Source: DATLZU01 sp035573855 (GTDB lineage: Bacteria; Nitrospirota; Nitrospiria; Nitrospirales; Nitrospiraceae). Taken from it: a stretch of 64,000 bases of DNA. A program made the position numbers and the translations under genes. Below, one piece after another: positions 17,195-25,368 of the stretch (position 1 is its first letter; each line of letters begins with the position of its first letter). The DNA lies in NCBI GenBank assembly GCA_035573855.1, contig DATLZU010000006.1, positions 59,078-123,077 of the forward strand, written 5' to 3'. The notes under the pieces are model-generated. The model had not been told where the DNA came from and searched no databases. It saw nothing but the letters and a program-made list of their open reading frames with translations.

Positions 17195-18118
17195 TTGGCT
17201 CGACCCTTCGGTAACCGCCCGCGGCGTCCGGTGCTGATCACCCTGGTTCTCGAATGGTTTTTGAACCCTGATCATCTGCCGCTCGTCGTGGCCAAGGAGC
17301 ACGGCTTCTTTCGCGACGAGGGTCTCGACCTCGCCATCCTCGTACCGACCGTTCCGGAAGAATCGCTGGACCTCGTCGCGCGAGGCAAGGCCGATTTCGG
17401 CGTCGGCGAACAGACCAACGCGATCAAAGCGCGAGGCCAGGGCCAACCGCTGATCTCGATCGCGCCGGTGCTCGACCACACCGTCGTCTGTTTGATGTAC
17501 CTCAAGGACGGCCCGATCAAACGCCTGGAGAACCTGCGGCACCGGCGCGTGGGCTGGCCGGGGCTGGAGATTGATCTGCCGATCCTTGGCACCATGCTCG
17601 AGGCGGCCGGGCTTGCCTACGACGAGATCCTGCCCGTCGATGTCGGATTCGCGTTGACCGATGCGTTGCTCACCGGCAAAGCCGACGCGGTGTTCGGAGC
17701 CTTTATCAACTACGAGCAGGTGGAGGCGCAATTGCGGGGCGCCGACATCGAGTTCGTCAGTCCCGCGCAATACGGCGTGCCGGATCTGTATCAGCTTGTC
17801 GTGTTGACATCCGACCGGATGGCCCAACGCCATCCCCAAATCGTCCGCGGCTTCTGCCAGGCCTACGCGCGCGGGCTGGCCTTCACCCATGACTACCCGG
17901 ACGAAGCACTCGGACTCTACTTAAAAGCGAACTCGATGGCCGACCCGACGCTGTCCGCCAAGACGTTTCACGCCACCCTGCCCTATTTCCCCAAAACCCT
18001 GCGGCAGGAATCCGCTCGGTGGCAGGCGGTCCACGATTGGCTGCTGAGCCGACGGGTCATCGAGAAAAAGCTGCCGCTGAACCGGTTGTTCACGAATCAA
18101 TTCGCACCGAGATCATAA
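17195..18118 (+). CDS. ThiY/NMT1-THI5-like substrate-binding protein
   Basis: A 307-residue periplasmic-binding-fold protein of the NMT1/THI5-like family, which in bacteria binds pyrimidine precursors of thiamin. I start at TTG 17195, 6 nt after GGAGGAG. Family signals: VLEWFLNPDHLPLVVAKEHG, FFRDEGLDL, then FGVGEQTNAIKARGQGQPL. No signal peptide or lipobox is evident, so it may be cytosolic or its export signal is atypical. No thiX/thiZ transporter genes lie nearby. The next gene is tenA, which supports a role in pyrimidine salvage. It is also possible that it is a biosynthetic THI5-type enzyme; the decisive His and Cys residues cannot be judged by eye. Confidence 0.78.
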   Translation: MARPFGNRPRRPVLITLVLEWFLNPDHLPLVVAKEHGFFRDEGLDLAILVPTVPEESLDLVARGKADFGVGEQTNAIKARGQGQPLISIAPVLDHTVVCLMYLKDGPIKRLENLRHRRVGWPGLEIDLPILGTMLEAAGLAYDEILPVDVGFALTDALLTGKADAVFGAFINYEQVEAQLRGADIEFVSPAQYGVPDLYQLVVLTSDRMAQRHPQIVRGFCQAYARGLAFTHDYPDEALGLYLKANSMADPTLSAKTFHATLPYFPKTLRQESARWQAVHDWLLSRRVIEKKLPLNRLFTNQFAPRS

Positions 18119-18165
18119 GCTGCCGGCTATAAGCCATAAGCAGGCTTGCTGTAAGCTTTCGAGGA
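18119..18165. repeat. word-like repeat in the thiY-tenA gap
   Basis: Variants of CCGGCTATAAGCC (18123-18135), CATAAGCAGGCTTGC and GTAAGCTTTC. The 13-mer recurs inverted at 55384-55396 and a relative, GCTGCCGGCTACTCGC, lies near 24102-24117. Confidence 0.45.
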
Positions 18166-18172
18166 GTCTTCC

Positions 18173-18841
18173 ATGTCGTTTTCCGACCACCTTCGTCGAC
18201 TGGCCAAACCAATCTGGGACGCGCAGTTCACGCATCCCTTCGTCGTCGCGCTGGGCAAGGGCACGTTGCCGGAGCGGAAGTTCAAATATTACATCCTCCA
18301 AGACGCGCGGTTTCTGGGAGATCTGTCCCGTGTGTTCGCCGCGGGTGCGCAGAAAGCGCCGGATTCCGAATCCGCCCTCCGCTTCGCCAAGTTGGCCGAG
18401 GAAACCCTTACCGTCGAACGGAGCCTGCACGAGAGTTACGGCAAACGTTGGCGAATGACGCCGCAACAGATGACGGCGGTCCCGATGGCTCCGACCAACT
18501 ATGCCTACACGCGGCACCTGCTGGCGGTGGCCCAATCAGGTACCGCCGCCGAGATCACCGTGGTCGCGCTCCCTTGCGCCTGGATCTACTGCGTGGTTGG
18601 ACGGCATCTTCTACAAGACGGCCCGCCGCGCGCCGGGCATCCGTATCGCGACTGGCTTCTCCTCTACGCTTCTCCGGAGTTCGCCAAGGTTCAGAAATGG
18701 ATGCGGAAGAAAGTGGATGAATGGGCGAAGCGCGCGGGACGGGACGAAAGGCAGCGCATGGAGGAGGCGTTCGTGATCAGCTCGCGGTATGAATGGATGT
18801 TTTGGGAGATGGCGTGGAACGAGGAGCAGTGGCCGGTGTAA
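18173..18841 (+). CDS. tenA: TenA-family thiaminase II / aminopyrimidine aminohydrolase
   Basis: Hydrolyses aminomethyl-pyrimidine (a thiamin breakdown product) to HMP, feeding thiamin salvage with ThiD. The 222-residue all-helical protein has family features: MSFSDHLRRLAKPIWDAQFTHPF, the catalytic cysteine at residue 135 in LPCAWIYCVVGRHLL, which matches Cys135 of the Bacillus enzyme, and the C-terminal glutamate region SSRYEWMFWEMAW. It follows the ThiY-like gene by 54 bp, and thiD lies 1.5 kb downstream. A strong hairpin starts right after the stop codon. Confidence 0.9.
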   Translation: MSFSDHLRRLAKPIWDAQFTHPFVVALGKGTLPERKFKYYILQDARFLGDLSRVFAAGAQKAPDSESALRFAKLAEETLTVERSLHESYGKRWRMTPQQMTAVPMAPTNYAYTRHLLAVAQSGTAAEITVVALPCAWIYCVVGRHLLQDGPPRAGHPYRDWLLLYASPEFAKVQKWMRKKVDEWAKRAGRDERQRMEEAFVISSRYEWMFWEMAWNEEQWPV

Positions 18842-18865
18842 CCTCGGCGGGTCCTGGCGCCGAGG
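18842..18865 (+). terminator. hairpin directly after tenA
   Basis: CCTCGGCG (18842-18849) and CGCCGAGG (18858-18865) form a perfect 8-bp stem with an 8-nt loop. No T-run follows. Confidence 0.5.
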
Positions 18866-18911
18866 CAATGAAAAGGGGAGGCAATGAAAAGGAGTCGGGA
18901 GTGTTTTCATT
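18863..18911. repeat. REP-like repeat between convergent genes
   Basis: AGGCAATGAAAAGG occurs twice with a 16-bp period (18863-18876, 18879-18892). The second copy runs into AAAAGGAGTCGGGAGT (18887-18902). AATGAAAA (18883-18890) and TTTTCATT (18904-18911) are inverted. The core is shared with 33980-34002 and, inverted, with 34111-34133. Confidence 0.55.
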
Positions 18912-18950
18912 CCTTAGAGAGTTCACTCCAGAAGGCTAACTGCTAGCCCG

Positions 18951-18970
18951 GCGTCTCGCTTCGGAGACGC
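18951..18970. terminator. hairpin between convergent genes
   Basis: GCGTCTC (18951-18957), loop GCTTCG, GAGACGC (18964-18970). It lies 53 bp beyond the stop of the leftward NlpC/P60 gene and may end transcription from either side. Confidence 0.4.
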
Positions 18971-19022
18971 TCAGAAGTGCACCAATCGCAGAGAACAATC
19001 GACGTGGCGAGACACGGGAAAG

Positions 19023-19760
19023 CTACTGTGTGATCACGGTGCCGAAGGCGGCGAAGAGTTGGCCGGTGAGGTAGGGGATCCCATCTGAGTCGCCGAATCC
19101 TTTCCGGCGCAGATAGTCGTTGAGCACGCGCCCGTCGCTGGCGCGGTGCCTGTCCGGGCTCCTCAGGTTCATCCGGTATCGCTCAATCCCCGCTGAGACC
19201 TGGCTGACGAAAAGCACGGTGCCGTCCGGCTCGACCGTCTCCACCACGCCTACATGGGTGAGCGGATCGTTGAAGGAACCATCCCGGTTGAAATCCCAGG
19301 TGTTATGGAAGAAGACCAGGTCGCCGGGATGGACGGTCGGGCCGTAGTGGATCCGCCCGAGCCGCAGGACATGCCCATAAATGCGCCCGACGCCGTTCCC
19401 GGCGTCCAACTCCCCCAGACCGTCGTATAGATCGATCCCTTGCGCGGCATACACAGCGCGGGCCAGACCGGAGCAGTCGAACGGGAAAAGCCGGCCGTTC
19501 ACTTCGATCCGCGATCTTCCAAGGAATCCAACGGCCACCTGCGCCAGCGCTTGCTGTCTGACGGTCGCCGGGCCCTTTTCGCAACAGGGTTGTCCACGCA
19601 TCCGATTCATGAGGACGGCGCCGTCGCGTATCCCACCCGATCTTGTGTCCGGCCGAGGCCCCATTGCGCGATCATCCATGGCGCAGCCTTGGAGCAAAGC
19701 TGCAAGGAGAATGGCCAGGAGATAGGGCATCGGTGCCGAGGACTCGCCTGGGAAAGTCAT
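19023..19760 (-). CDS. NlpC/P60-family lipoprotein
   Basis: A probable cell-wall hydrolase of about 245 residues. A lipoprotein signal (LLAILLAALLQGC) puts it in the envelope. The catalytic cysteine lies in FPFDCSGLARAVYAAQG and the histidine in LTHVGVVETVEPDGT; the intervening HPGDLVFFHNTWD is typical of NlpC/P60 cysteine peptidases that cut peptidoglycan stem peptides. The start is uncertain: ATG at 19784, 19760 or 19730 all lack a clear Shine-Dalgarno sequence. An aspartate-rich FNRDGSFNDP loop is inserted before the histidine. Convergent with tenA. Confidence 0.8.
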   Translation of the reverse strand: MTFPGESSAPMPYLLAILLAALLQGCAMDDRAMGPRPDTRSGGIRDGAVLMNRMRGQPCCEKGPATVRQQALAQVAVGFLGRSRIEVNGRLFPFDCSGLARAVYAAQGIDLYDGLGELDAGNGVGRIYGHVLRLGRIHYGPTVHPGDLVFFHNTWDFNRDGSFNDPLTHVGVVETVEPDGTVLFVSQVSAGIERYRMNLRSPDRHRASDGRVLNDYLRRKGFGDSDGIPYLTGQLFAAFGTVITQ

Positions 19761-19984
19761 CCCACGAAGTATAGCTCCGGACATCTGCAACAGAACACCC
19801 ACCTTGCGTTTCCAGAGCACCGGCTTTCTGATAGAGTGGTTGCCGGCACACGTAGCCGATCCAGCGGGCCGACGCGTTCCTTGCATCCGGTCTTGCCGTA
19901 ACTTATATTGCTCCGTCTTTGACTTTGAGATATTGCTCGCACGATCGTCCGGACTCGACGTCCCCAGCAAACAGGAAGGTGACC

Positions 19985-20299
19985 GTGCTTGAACATTCGT
20001 TTCGGCTGCTTGTCGTTTTGCTCGTCTACAGTGCCGCGGTGTCTTGTAGTCATCTCGGAAGCCCATACTTTCGGGACAAGATCAATGATGTGACGCAGGA
20101 GAGAGTGCTGGAACGGCATGGAGTCCCACATGACCAGCGATCACTCGCAAACGGCGGCGCGGTCTGGACCTACTATGAACGCAGCAGAGCGTCGACCGGT
20201 GACGCGAGTCCTGCAAGCGCCGACTCCTGCCGCGCGCATGTGCTGACCTTCGACGCGCAAAATGTGTTGCGAGAGTGGAAACAAGAGACCTGCCGGTGA
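19985..20299 (+). CDS. small hypothetical lipoprotein
   Basis: A 104-residue protein starting at GTG 19985, preceded by AGGAAGG. The signal LLVVLLVYSAAVSC ends in a lipobox cysteine. The mature part contains VTQERVLERHGVPH and VWTYYERSR, a pattern reminiscent of small BamE/OmlA-like lipoproteins, but I cannot confirm homology. Two further cysteines (DSCRAHVLTF and the C-terminal ETCR) may pair. Divergent from the NlpC/P60 gene. Confidence 0.7.
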   Translation: MLEHSFRLLVVLLVYSAAVSCSHLGSPYFRDKINDVTQERVLERHGVPHDQRSLANGGAVWTYYERSRASTGDASPASADSCRAHVLTFDAQNVLREWKQETCR

Positions 20300-20352
20300 C
20301 CGTGAACGCTATCTTCCTTTCCTGATTGCCTCTCCGCGAAGTCGACTGCCGC

Positions 20353-20380
20353 TAGACAGTTTTCCCAGGCCGAGTATAAT
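20353..20380 (+). promoter_or_regulatory. sigma70-type promoter of thiD
   Basis: TAGACA (20353-20358) and a perfect TATAAT (20375-20380), 16-bp spacer. The predicted start near 20387 leaves a leader of only ~15 nt, just enough for the GGAG at 20391. No thiamin (TPP) riboswitch fits in this space. Confidence 0.6.
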
Positions 20381-20401
20381 GAGCCCGCGCGGAGCATGGT
20401 A

Positions 20402-21193
20402 ATGATCAAACAAGTGTTGACGATCGCCGGGTCGGACTCCGGCGGCGGAGCGGGGATTCAAGCCGACATCAAGGCCATGTCGGCGAACGGCGTGTTTGCC
20501 CTGTCGGTGATCACGGCGATCACCGCGCAGAACACCGAGGAAGTCACCGACGTGTTCGAGCTGCCCGCTTCGATCATCGCGGCTCAACTGGACGCCGTGT
20601 TCGACGACTTCGACATCGCCGCCGTGAAGACCGGGATGCTGTCGTCGGCCGAGATCATCAAGGTCGTGGTCAAGATGCTGAAACCGCAGAACGTGACGAA
20701 CCTGGTCGTCGATCCGGTCATGGTGTCCAAGACCGGTCACCTGCTGCTCAAGTCCGATGCGATCGATGCGCTGAAGAATGAGCTGCTCCCGCTAGCGCTG
20801 GTCGTTACCCCCAACGTCCACGAAGCGCAACAGCTTTCCGGCATCGAAATCAGCACGCTGGCCGACGCCAGGCGCGCGGCAAAAGTGATCCACCAGTTCG
20901 GCTGCAAGCACGTGCTCATCAAAGGCGGCCACCTGCTTGCCGAACGGGCGACGGACCTCCTGTATGACGGGCGATTCTTCAATGTTTTCAAAGGAGAATA
21001 CATCGACACCCCCCACACCCACGGCACCGGTTGCACCTTCGCCTCGGCAATTGCCGCGCAACTGGCGCGAGGCAAGTCCGTGCCGGACGCGGTTCAGACC
21101 GCAAAAGCCTATCTGACGGAAGCGATCCGGCACGCGCTGGCGATTGGTCACGGCAGGGGACCGACCAATCCTTTCTACTTTCTGGAGGGATGA
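20402..21193 (+). CDS. thiD: HMP/HMP-phosphate kinase ThiD
   Basis: Phosphorylates hydroxymethylpyrimidine twice to the pyrophosphate used by thiamin phosphate synthase. About 263 residues, ribokinase-like fold. Start set at ATG 20402, 7 nt after GGAG. Visible features: VLTIAGSDSGGGAGIQADIK, LVVDPVMVSKTGHLLL, TPNVHEAQQLSG, IKGGHL, and the anion-hole and catalytic-base segment HTHGTGCTFASAIAAQLARG. Works with TenA upstream in precursor salvage. It ends 9 bp before the next gene. Confidence 0.95.
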   Translation: MIKQVLTIAGSDSGGGAGIQADIKAMSANGVFALSVITAITAQNTEEVTDVFELPASIIAAQLDAVFDDFDIAAVKTGMLSSAEIIKVVVKMLKPQNVTNLVVDPVMVSKTGHLLLKSDAIDALKNELLPLALVVTPNVHEAQQLSGIEISTLADARRAAKVIHQFGCKHVLIKGGHLLAERATDLLYDGRFFNVFKGEYIDTPHTHGTGCTFASAIAAQLARGKSVPDAVQTAKAYLTEAIRHALAIGHGRGPTNPFYFLEG

Positions 21194-21202
21194 CGCTCGA
21201 CA

Positions 21203-22486
21203 ATGGCACGACCGCAGATCCGCCCGTTGGTTTTTCTGCTGACCGGTTTCGGCTGGCTGGTGCTGTCTTCGCTCTTGGGTCTGGCGATTTTTATCGGAAT
21301 CGTCCGTGGAACGCCGCTCCCCTCCTGGCTCCGCCTGCTGCACGTCCACGGCGCCTTGGTCGGCGGCGTCGCCCAGATGATTTTGGGCGCAATGCTGGCG
21401 TTCATCCCACCGCTCCTCATGACGGGGCGTGAACGCCCCGGTTCGCATCCGTTTCTGTACCTCGCCGTCAACGGCGGGGCCGTCGGGATGCTGGCCGGTT
21501 TCGCGCTGCAACACTACCTGATCGTCGGCGTCGCCGGGCTGTTGGTCTTCGCAGCCTTTGTCTCATTGGCGAGCGACGCGCTCAGACAAGCGCGTCGCAG
21601 CCTGAACTCGCCTTCTCTGAATCTCCTCTTCTACGGGTTGGCGCTGCTGGCGTTATTCGCCGGACTGGCGGTGGGAGAAGGGATGGCGTTTCAACTTTTC
21701 GCTCCGACTTCCGTCGCCCACGCTCGATTGGCCCATATTCACCTTAACTTGTTGGGCTTCGTCGTGCTGACTATTGTGGGCACCATGCACAATCTGCTGC
21801 CGACGGTGCTGCAGGCTTCGCTCTACAGCGCTGTTCTCGCCCGCGCGGTCTTCCTGCTGTTGCCCGCGGGCATCGCCACACTGGTCACGGGGTTTTTCCT
21901 CTCCTCGCTCTGGACGGAGATCGCCGGGGGCGGCGTGTTGGTCGTCGGAGCCTCGCTCTATGCCTACAACATGCTGCGGACCTGGCTTGCAGCCGGCAAA
22001 CCAGGCGGCGCCGCTTCGGATCATCTGCTCGTCGCCACGTTTTTTCTCCTTCTCGCCGTCATCATGGGCGTCCTTGTGACGGTGAACTACCTGTGGGACC
22101 CGCCGGCGGCTCCTTTCGGCACCTTGCATCTGGTCGCCTATACCCATATGGCGCTCGTCGGGTTCGTCCTCCAAACCATCTTCGGCGCGCTGTCGCACCT
22201 GTTGCCGGTGAGTTTGGCAGTGACACGGGTGGCGAGCAACAAAAAGCGCGGTCCCTACCTGGAACGGCTCACACAGATCGTCGATCGTTGGCGCGCGATC
22301 CAGATCGGCGCTCTGAGTCTGGGAACGCTGGGCTTGGCCGTGGTGGCCTCTCTCACCTGGAGCCTCCCGCTCGGTTCGCTCGCCGTTCAAGCCGCCGCAT
22401 GGGCCAGCTTTAGTTTGCTGTTGCTGAGTTTTTTCCTGTTCGCGGTGAAGATCGGCCACCTGCTGGGCGCGCGCCCGGCAGTGTAA
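21203..22486 (+). CDS. His-rich polytopic membrane protein, heme-copper oxidase subunit I-like
   Basis: A 427-residue inner-membrane protein with about twelve hydrophobic helices. Three helices share one pattern: LHVHGALVGGVAQMILGAM, AHIHLNLLGFVVLTIVGTM and AYTHMALVGFVLQTIFGAL, each ending in a proline about nine residues on. Conserved intramembrane histidines in this setting resemble subunit I of cbb3-type oxidases and NnrS-like proteins, so heme or copper binding is plausible but not shown. No subunit II gene or cytochrome c motif lies beside it. It follows thiD by 9 bp and may share its transcript. Confidence 0.75.
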   Translation: MARPQIRPLVFLLTGFGWLVLSSLLGLAIFIGIVRGTPLPSWLRLLHVHGALVGGVAQMILGAMLAFIPPLLMTGRERPGSHPFLYLAVNGGAVGMLAGFALQHYLIVGVAGLLVFAAFVSLASDALRQARRSLNSPSLNLLFYGLALLALFAGLAVGEGMAFQLFAPTSVAHARLAHIHLNLLGFVVLTIVGTMHNLLPTVLQASLYSAVLARAVFLLLPAGIATLVTGFFLSSLWTEIAGGGVLVVGASLYAYNMLRTWLAAGKPGGAASDHLLVATFFLLLAVIMGVLVTVNYLWDPPAAPFGTLHLVAYTHMALVGFVLQTIFGALSHLLPVSLAVTRVASNKKRGPYLERLTQIVDRWRAIQIGALSLGTLGLAVVASLTWSLPLGSLAVQAAAWASFSLLLLSFFLFAVKIGHLLGARPAV

Positions 22487-22642
22487 CGGAGCGGACTTTC
22501 CCGAACGTCCTTCGCTTGAACTTCGCCATGATCCTGGTCACTGCGCGCCCGGTGTTCAATATTCCGTTCAAGAGCCTGCAGGAAGTCATCGCAACAAGAG
22601 AACTTTTGCCCACCGTCCGGTGATCACTGAAAAAATGACGCC

Positions 22643-23168
22643 ATGAGAAGCCTGCACCGAATCGTCAGGACCGCATTCGTGGTCGCCGTCGTCATGGCGC
22701 GACCTTGTTCGGCTGCGCCGCCCAATTCGATAAACCACGGAAGCCCAAGTCCACACTGTTCATCGGCGTAGACGCCAACGGTTCATTCGGACAGTCGGGC
22801 CACTACGACAGCGCCTTGTTGTTCCTCGCCCATTACATTTACGGCCACCTCAACGAGTTGGGCGAGTTGGATAGGCCGCAGGCGTTGTTCGTCGCCGGCG
22901 TCGGGGGCAAGAATCTCAACGAGCCGAAAGCCTTTCACCCGATCCACGACTTCGAAGGCAAGGATGTGACCGGCATCGAAGCGGATCTCCGCACCTGGCT
23001 TCCTCCCACGGACACCGTCACGGACTTCAAGCCTTTTTTCCGGGAAGTCGCTCGCATCACCAAAGCAAGGAAAAACTGCAGCCAGGCGCGGACCTGCATG
23101 AACAGAAGCAGTTCTGGAAGTGGCGGCGCAATACTGTCGATTTCCGCGTCCACTCCGGAACGGTCTAA
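22643..23168 (+). pseudogene. frameshifted lipoprotein gene with MIDAS-like start
   Basis: Three partial frames add up to one protein. Frame one begins at ATG 22643 with a signal peptide (MRSLHRIVRTAFVVAVVM). A shift near 22697 moves to a second frame that supplies the lipobox (GATLFGC) and a conserved-looking domain (FIGVDANGSFGQSGHYDSAL, then LAHYIYGHLNELGELD). A second shift near 23065 leads to a third frame (EKLQPGADLHEQKQFWKWR) ending at TAA 23168. DANGS resembles a degraded DxSxS metal site of von Willebrand A domains (inference). No intact copy is present. Sequencing error at two places cannot be ruled out. Confidence 0.6.
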
Positions 23169-23196
23169 TTCCAGAGCGGTCCCCTCGCACGCCGGC

Positions 23197-23226
23197 CGGA
23201 CAAGCCTATTCCAGGTCTGGTACAAT
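23197..23226 (+). promoter_or_regulatory. promoter directly upstream of a GTG start
   Basis: CGGACA (23197-23202) and TACAAT (23221-23226) preceded by TGG, 18-bp spacer. The predicted transcription start coincides with the GTG at 23233, so the mRNA would be leaderless. Confidence 0.4.
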
Positions 23227-23232
23227 ACCTTC

Positions 23233-24024
23233 GTGGAACAGGCTCTTTTCTTTTCCGACCCTTACCGCCGCAAGGTTGCCGCGATCCTTGCGATACCCGA
23301 GCAACCGACCGACCGCATCGTCGTGCTGTGCCACGGGTTTCTCTCTCACAAGAACAGCACAACCAACACGACACTCACCCGCCTCCTGACGGACAAGGGC
23401 ATCGCGACGTTCCGGTTCGATTTTTGCGGCATGGGCGAAAGCGCCGGCCCGTTCGAAGACATCACGGTTGCGGCGGCTGTCGGCCAGGCGCTTGCCGCCC
23501 TCGAGTGCGTGGCCAATCGAGGGTTCCGCCGCATCGGACTGGTCGGCTCCAGTTTCGGAGGGTTGGTATCCATCCTCGCTGCATCGCGCTGGCCAGGGAC
23601 AGCCGGGTCGCGTTTGGCTTGCCTGGCGCTGAAGTGTCCGGTCGTGGATTTCGCGGAGGAATTACGGCTGGAATTCGGCGACGACGAGATGGCGAAGTGG
23701 AAAACGACCGACACCATCCCCAACATCCTGGGCGGGTCCGGTCGAATCCCACTGCGTTACGCTTTTTACGAAGACTGCTTGCGGCACATCGTCTATGATC
23801 CGGCTGCCTCCATTACGGCACCGACTCTGATCGTCCAGGGGGACCAGGACGAACATGTGCCGCCGCATCAAAGCCGCCGTCTGTACGCGGCGCTGCGGAT
23901 CGAAAAGTGTTTGGAGATTGTGCCCGGCGCCGATCACCAGTTCACCAAGGCGGAAGACTTCCGTACTATGACGCAGTTGATTTCGGAATGGCTGATCCGT
24001 TACCTGTCGCGAGTTGAAGAGTAG
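23233..24024 (+). CDS. alpha/beta-hydrolase
   Basis: A 263-residue cytosolic hydrolase of the dienelactone hydrolase/BAAT-like group. Start taken at GTG 23233 (VEQALFFSDPYRRK); the frame continues upstream but only through pseudogene remnants. Core motifs: VVLCHGFLSHKNS, nucleophile serine in GLVGSSFGGLVSILAAS, acid in LIVQGDQDEHVPP and histidine in VPGADHQFTKAE. No signal peptide. There is no Shine-Dalgarno sequence before the start, consistent with the promoter position. Substrate unknown. Confidence 0.85.
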   Translation: MEQALFFSDPYRRKVAAILAIPEQPTDRIVVLCHGFLSHKNSTTNTTLTRLLTDKGIATFRFDFCGMGESAGPFEDITVAAAVGQALAALECVANRGFRRIGLVGSSFGGLVSILAASRWPGTAGSRLACLALKCPVVDFAEELRLEFGDDEMAKWKTTDTIPNILGGSGRIPLRYAFYEDCLRHIVYDPAASITAPTLIVQGDQDEHVPPHQSRRLYAALRIEKCLEIVPGADHQFTKAEDFRTMTQLISEWLIRYLSRVEE

Positions 24025-24026
24025 CC

Positions 24027-24141
24027 TCATCAGCCTTCGGCCACACGCGCAGCAGGAAACGAGCCGATAGCCAGCAGCGAAGAATCCAAAGCTATTGGCT
24101 GTTTGCTGCCGGCTACTCGCATTTTCGCAGCAAAGGACGCC
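24027..24141. repeat. word-like repeat
   Basis: Contains GAGCCGATAGCCAGCAGC, GCTATTGGCTGTTTGC and GCTGCCGGCTACTCGC, all variants of a (G)CTATCGGC-type word in both orientations. AAGGA at 24133-24137 serves the next gene. Confidence 0.4.
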
Positions 24142-24145
24142 TGAT

Positions 24146-24604
24146 ATGCCGGCTCTAGGGGAAGGACAACTGGAGGTGCTGAAAATCCTGTACCCGTGGT
24201 ACAAGGAGGAAGTGTTTCGCCGGAGAGAACAGATGATGCGTCTGACCGCCTTTGCCAGCGCCTTCCTCGTGCTGCTGCTCGTGACCATGTTGGCCGTCCC
24301 GGACGGGCCTCGCCGAGACGGGACCGGGATGTTGTTCGCCGTGACCGGCGTGACGCTGTTCTCGGGCGTCTTCGGCTATTTGATCCTCCAGCAGTGCGAC
24401 CGTCACCGGATGGCCAAACAAGCGCTCATCGAGATCGAGCGGGCGCTCGGCCTCTACGAAGAAGGCCTCTACCTGCCGGACAAATCCCTCTATCCGGAAG
24501 GCTGGCAGACGGCCTGGTTGGGTGATCGCAGCGTCACCGTCTACCTTTCGGTACTGACTGCGCTGACCGTGCTGGTCATCGCGGCCGTCCTTCTTCGTAC
24601 CTGA
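24146..24604 (+). CDS. small polytopic membrane protein
   Basis: A 152-residue protein starting MPALGEGQLEVLKILYPWYK with AAGGA 8 nt upstream. Two close hydrophobic segments (LTAFASAFLVLLLVTMLAVP and AVTGVTLFSGVFGYLILQQ) are followed by an amphipathic helix (HRMAKQALIEIERALGLYEE) and a C-terminal hydrophobic segment (VYLSVLTALTVLVIAAVLL). Arrangement is like SLATT- or RipA-type small membrane proteins, but I cannot name a family. Function unknown. Confidence 0.7.
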   Translation: MPALGEGQLEVLKILYPWYKEEVFRRREQMMRLTAFASAFLVLLLVTMLAVPDGPRRDGTGMLFAVTGVTLFSGVFGYLILQQCDRHRMAKQALIEIERALGLYEEGLYLPDKSLYPEGWQTAWLGDRSVTVYLSVLTALTVLVIAAVLLRT

Positions 24605-24846
24605 TCTTCATCCACTTGCTCGCGCTCACAAATTCTCTGCTTCACCCAACTCCGTACCAGCCGGTCCCCAACCGCAGGGATATTCCTCCAGTCAGACACG
24701 GCACTTTGCCCGGCGGATGGTCGACGGCAGGCGCGGCTAAACAAATCAGCCGCTTGAATTCCGAAGAAAACAACGGCATGACGATAACGATCTTTTTCCG
24801 GCTTAAGTCGGGCATGCGTGTTGCTCAGTGTGATGCGGATTTTTCA

Positions 24847-25368
24847 ATGCCGTTCTCGAAGGGAAGTCGGGTGCTGGGCAGGAAGACACGGAGAAGTTGT
24901 CGCCTGATATTGATTGCGATGACTCTTGCCTACTCGCACAGCGGTTGGGCCGGCGAGCGGCCCTTGTCATTGATCAGGCCCGCCGCCTTGCCGCCACAGC
25001 CGGCCGTTTCCACCCTGCTGCTGCCGGTAGGAGACGGGGGCGGAACCCGCAGTTTGATTCACCGGCCGCCGATCGTCCAGACGCAGGAATTGCGGCCGGC
25101 AGCGCCTAGGAGAACCACGCCACATCAGCCGCATCGCCTCATCCTGCAGCCGCCGATTTTACCGCTGCCGGACCCGCCGAGCCTAACCGGCCCTTCGAAG
25201 CCGCTCAGCCGGAAATTGATTGATACAATGGCCTCCCACAAGCGGGCTCTTCTGACACCCATCCATCCCTTTCAGCCCTTTAAGGAAGAAATGGGAGGGA
25301 GGGTAGCGATGTTAAGCCCCCGGGGTAGCCCCCGAAAGGCCAGACAGGACAAGAAATTAGGAAGGTGA
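24847..25368 (+). CDS. proline-rich exported hypothetical protein
   Basis: A possible 173-residue protein. From the ATG at 24847 it has a basic N-terminus, a hydrophobic segment (LILIAMTLAYSHSGWAG) that could be a signal peptide, and a proline-rich body (RPAALPPQPAV, LQPPILPLPDPPSLTG) with codon use like neighbouring genes. The C-terminal ~30 residues look less protein-like and overlap the 3' end of the convergent SUMF gene. No Shine-Dalgarno sequence is obvious and an upstream ATG at 24778 is in frame. The gap 24605-24846 holds nothing else I can name. Coding status is uncertain. Confidence 0.4.
   Translation: MPFSKGSRVLGRKTRRSCRLILIAMTLAYSHSGWAGERPLSLIRPAALPPQPAVSTLLLPVGDGGGTRSLIHRPPIVQTQELRPAAPRRTTPHQPHRLILQPPILPLPDPPSLTGPSKPLSRKLIDTMASHKRALLTPIHPFQPFKEEMGGRVAMLSPRGSPRKARQDKKLGR

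Noticed and set aside
17169..20401. A TPP riboswitch upstream of the ThiY-like, tenA or thiD genes
   Set aside because: No THI-box sequence; the thiD leader predicted from its promoter is about 15 nt and the ThiY-like gene starts 26 bp after sthA.
22528..22623. A 31-codon frame before the pseudogene
   Set aside because: No ribosome site and no recognisable protein character.
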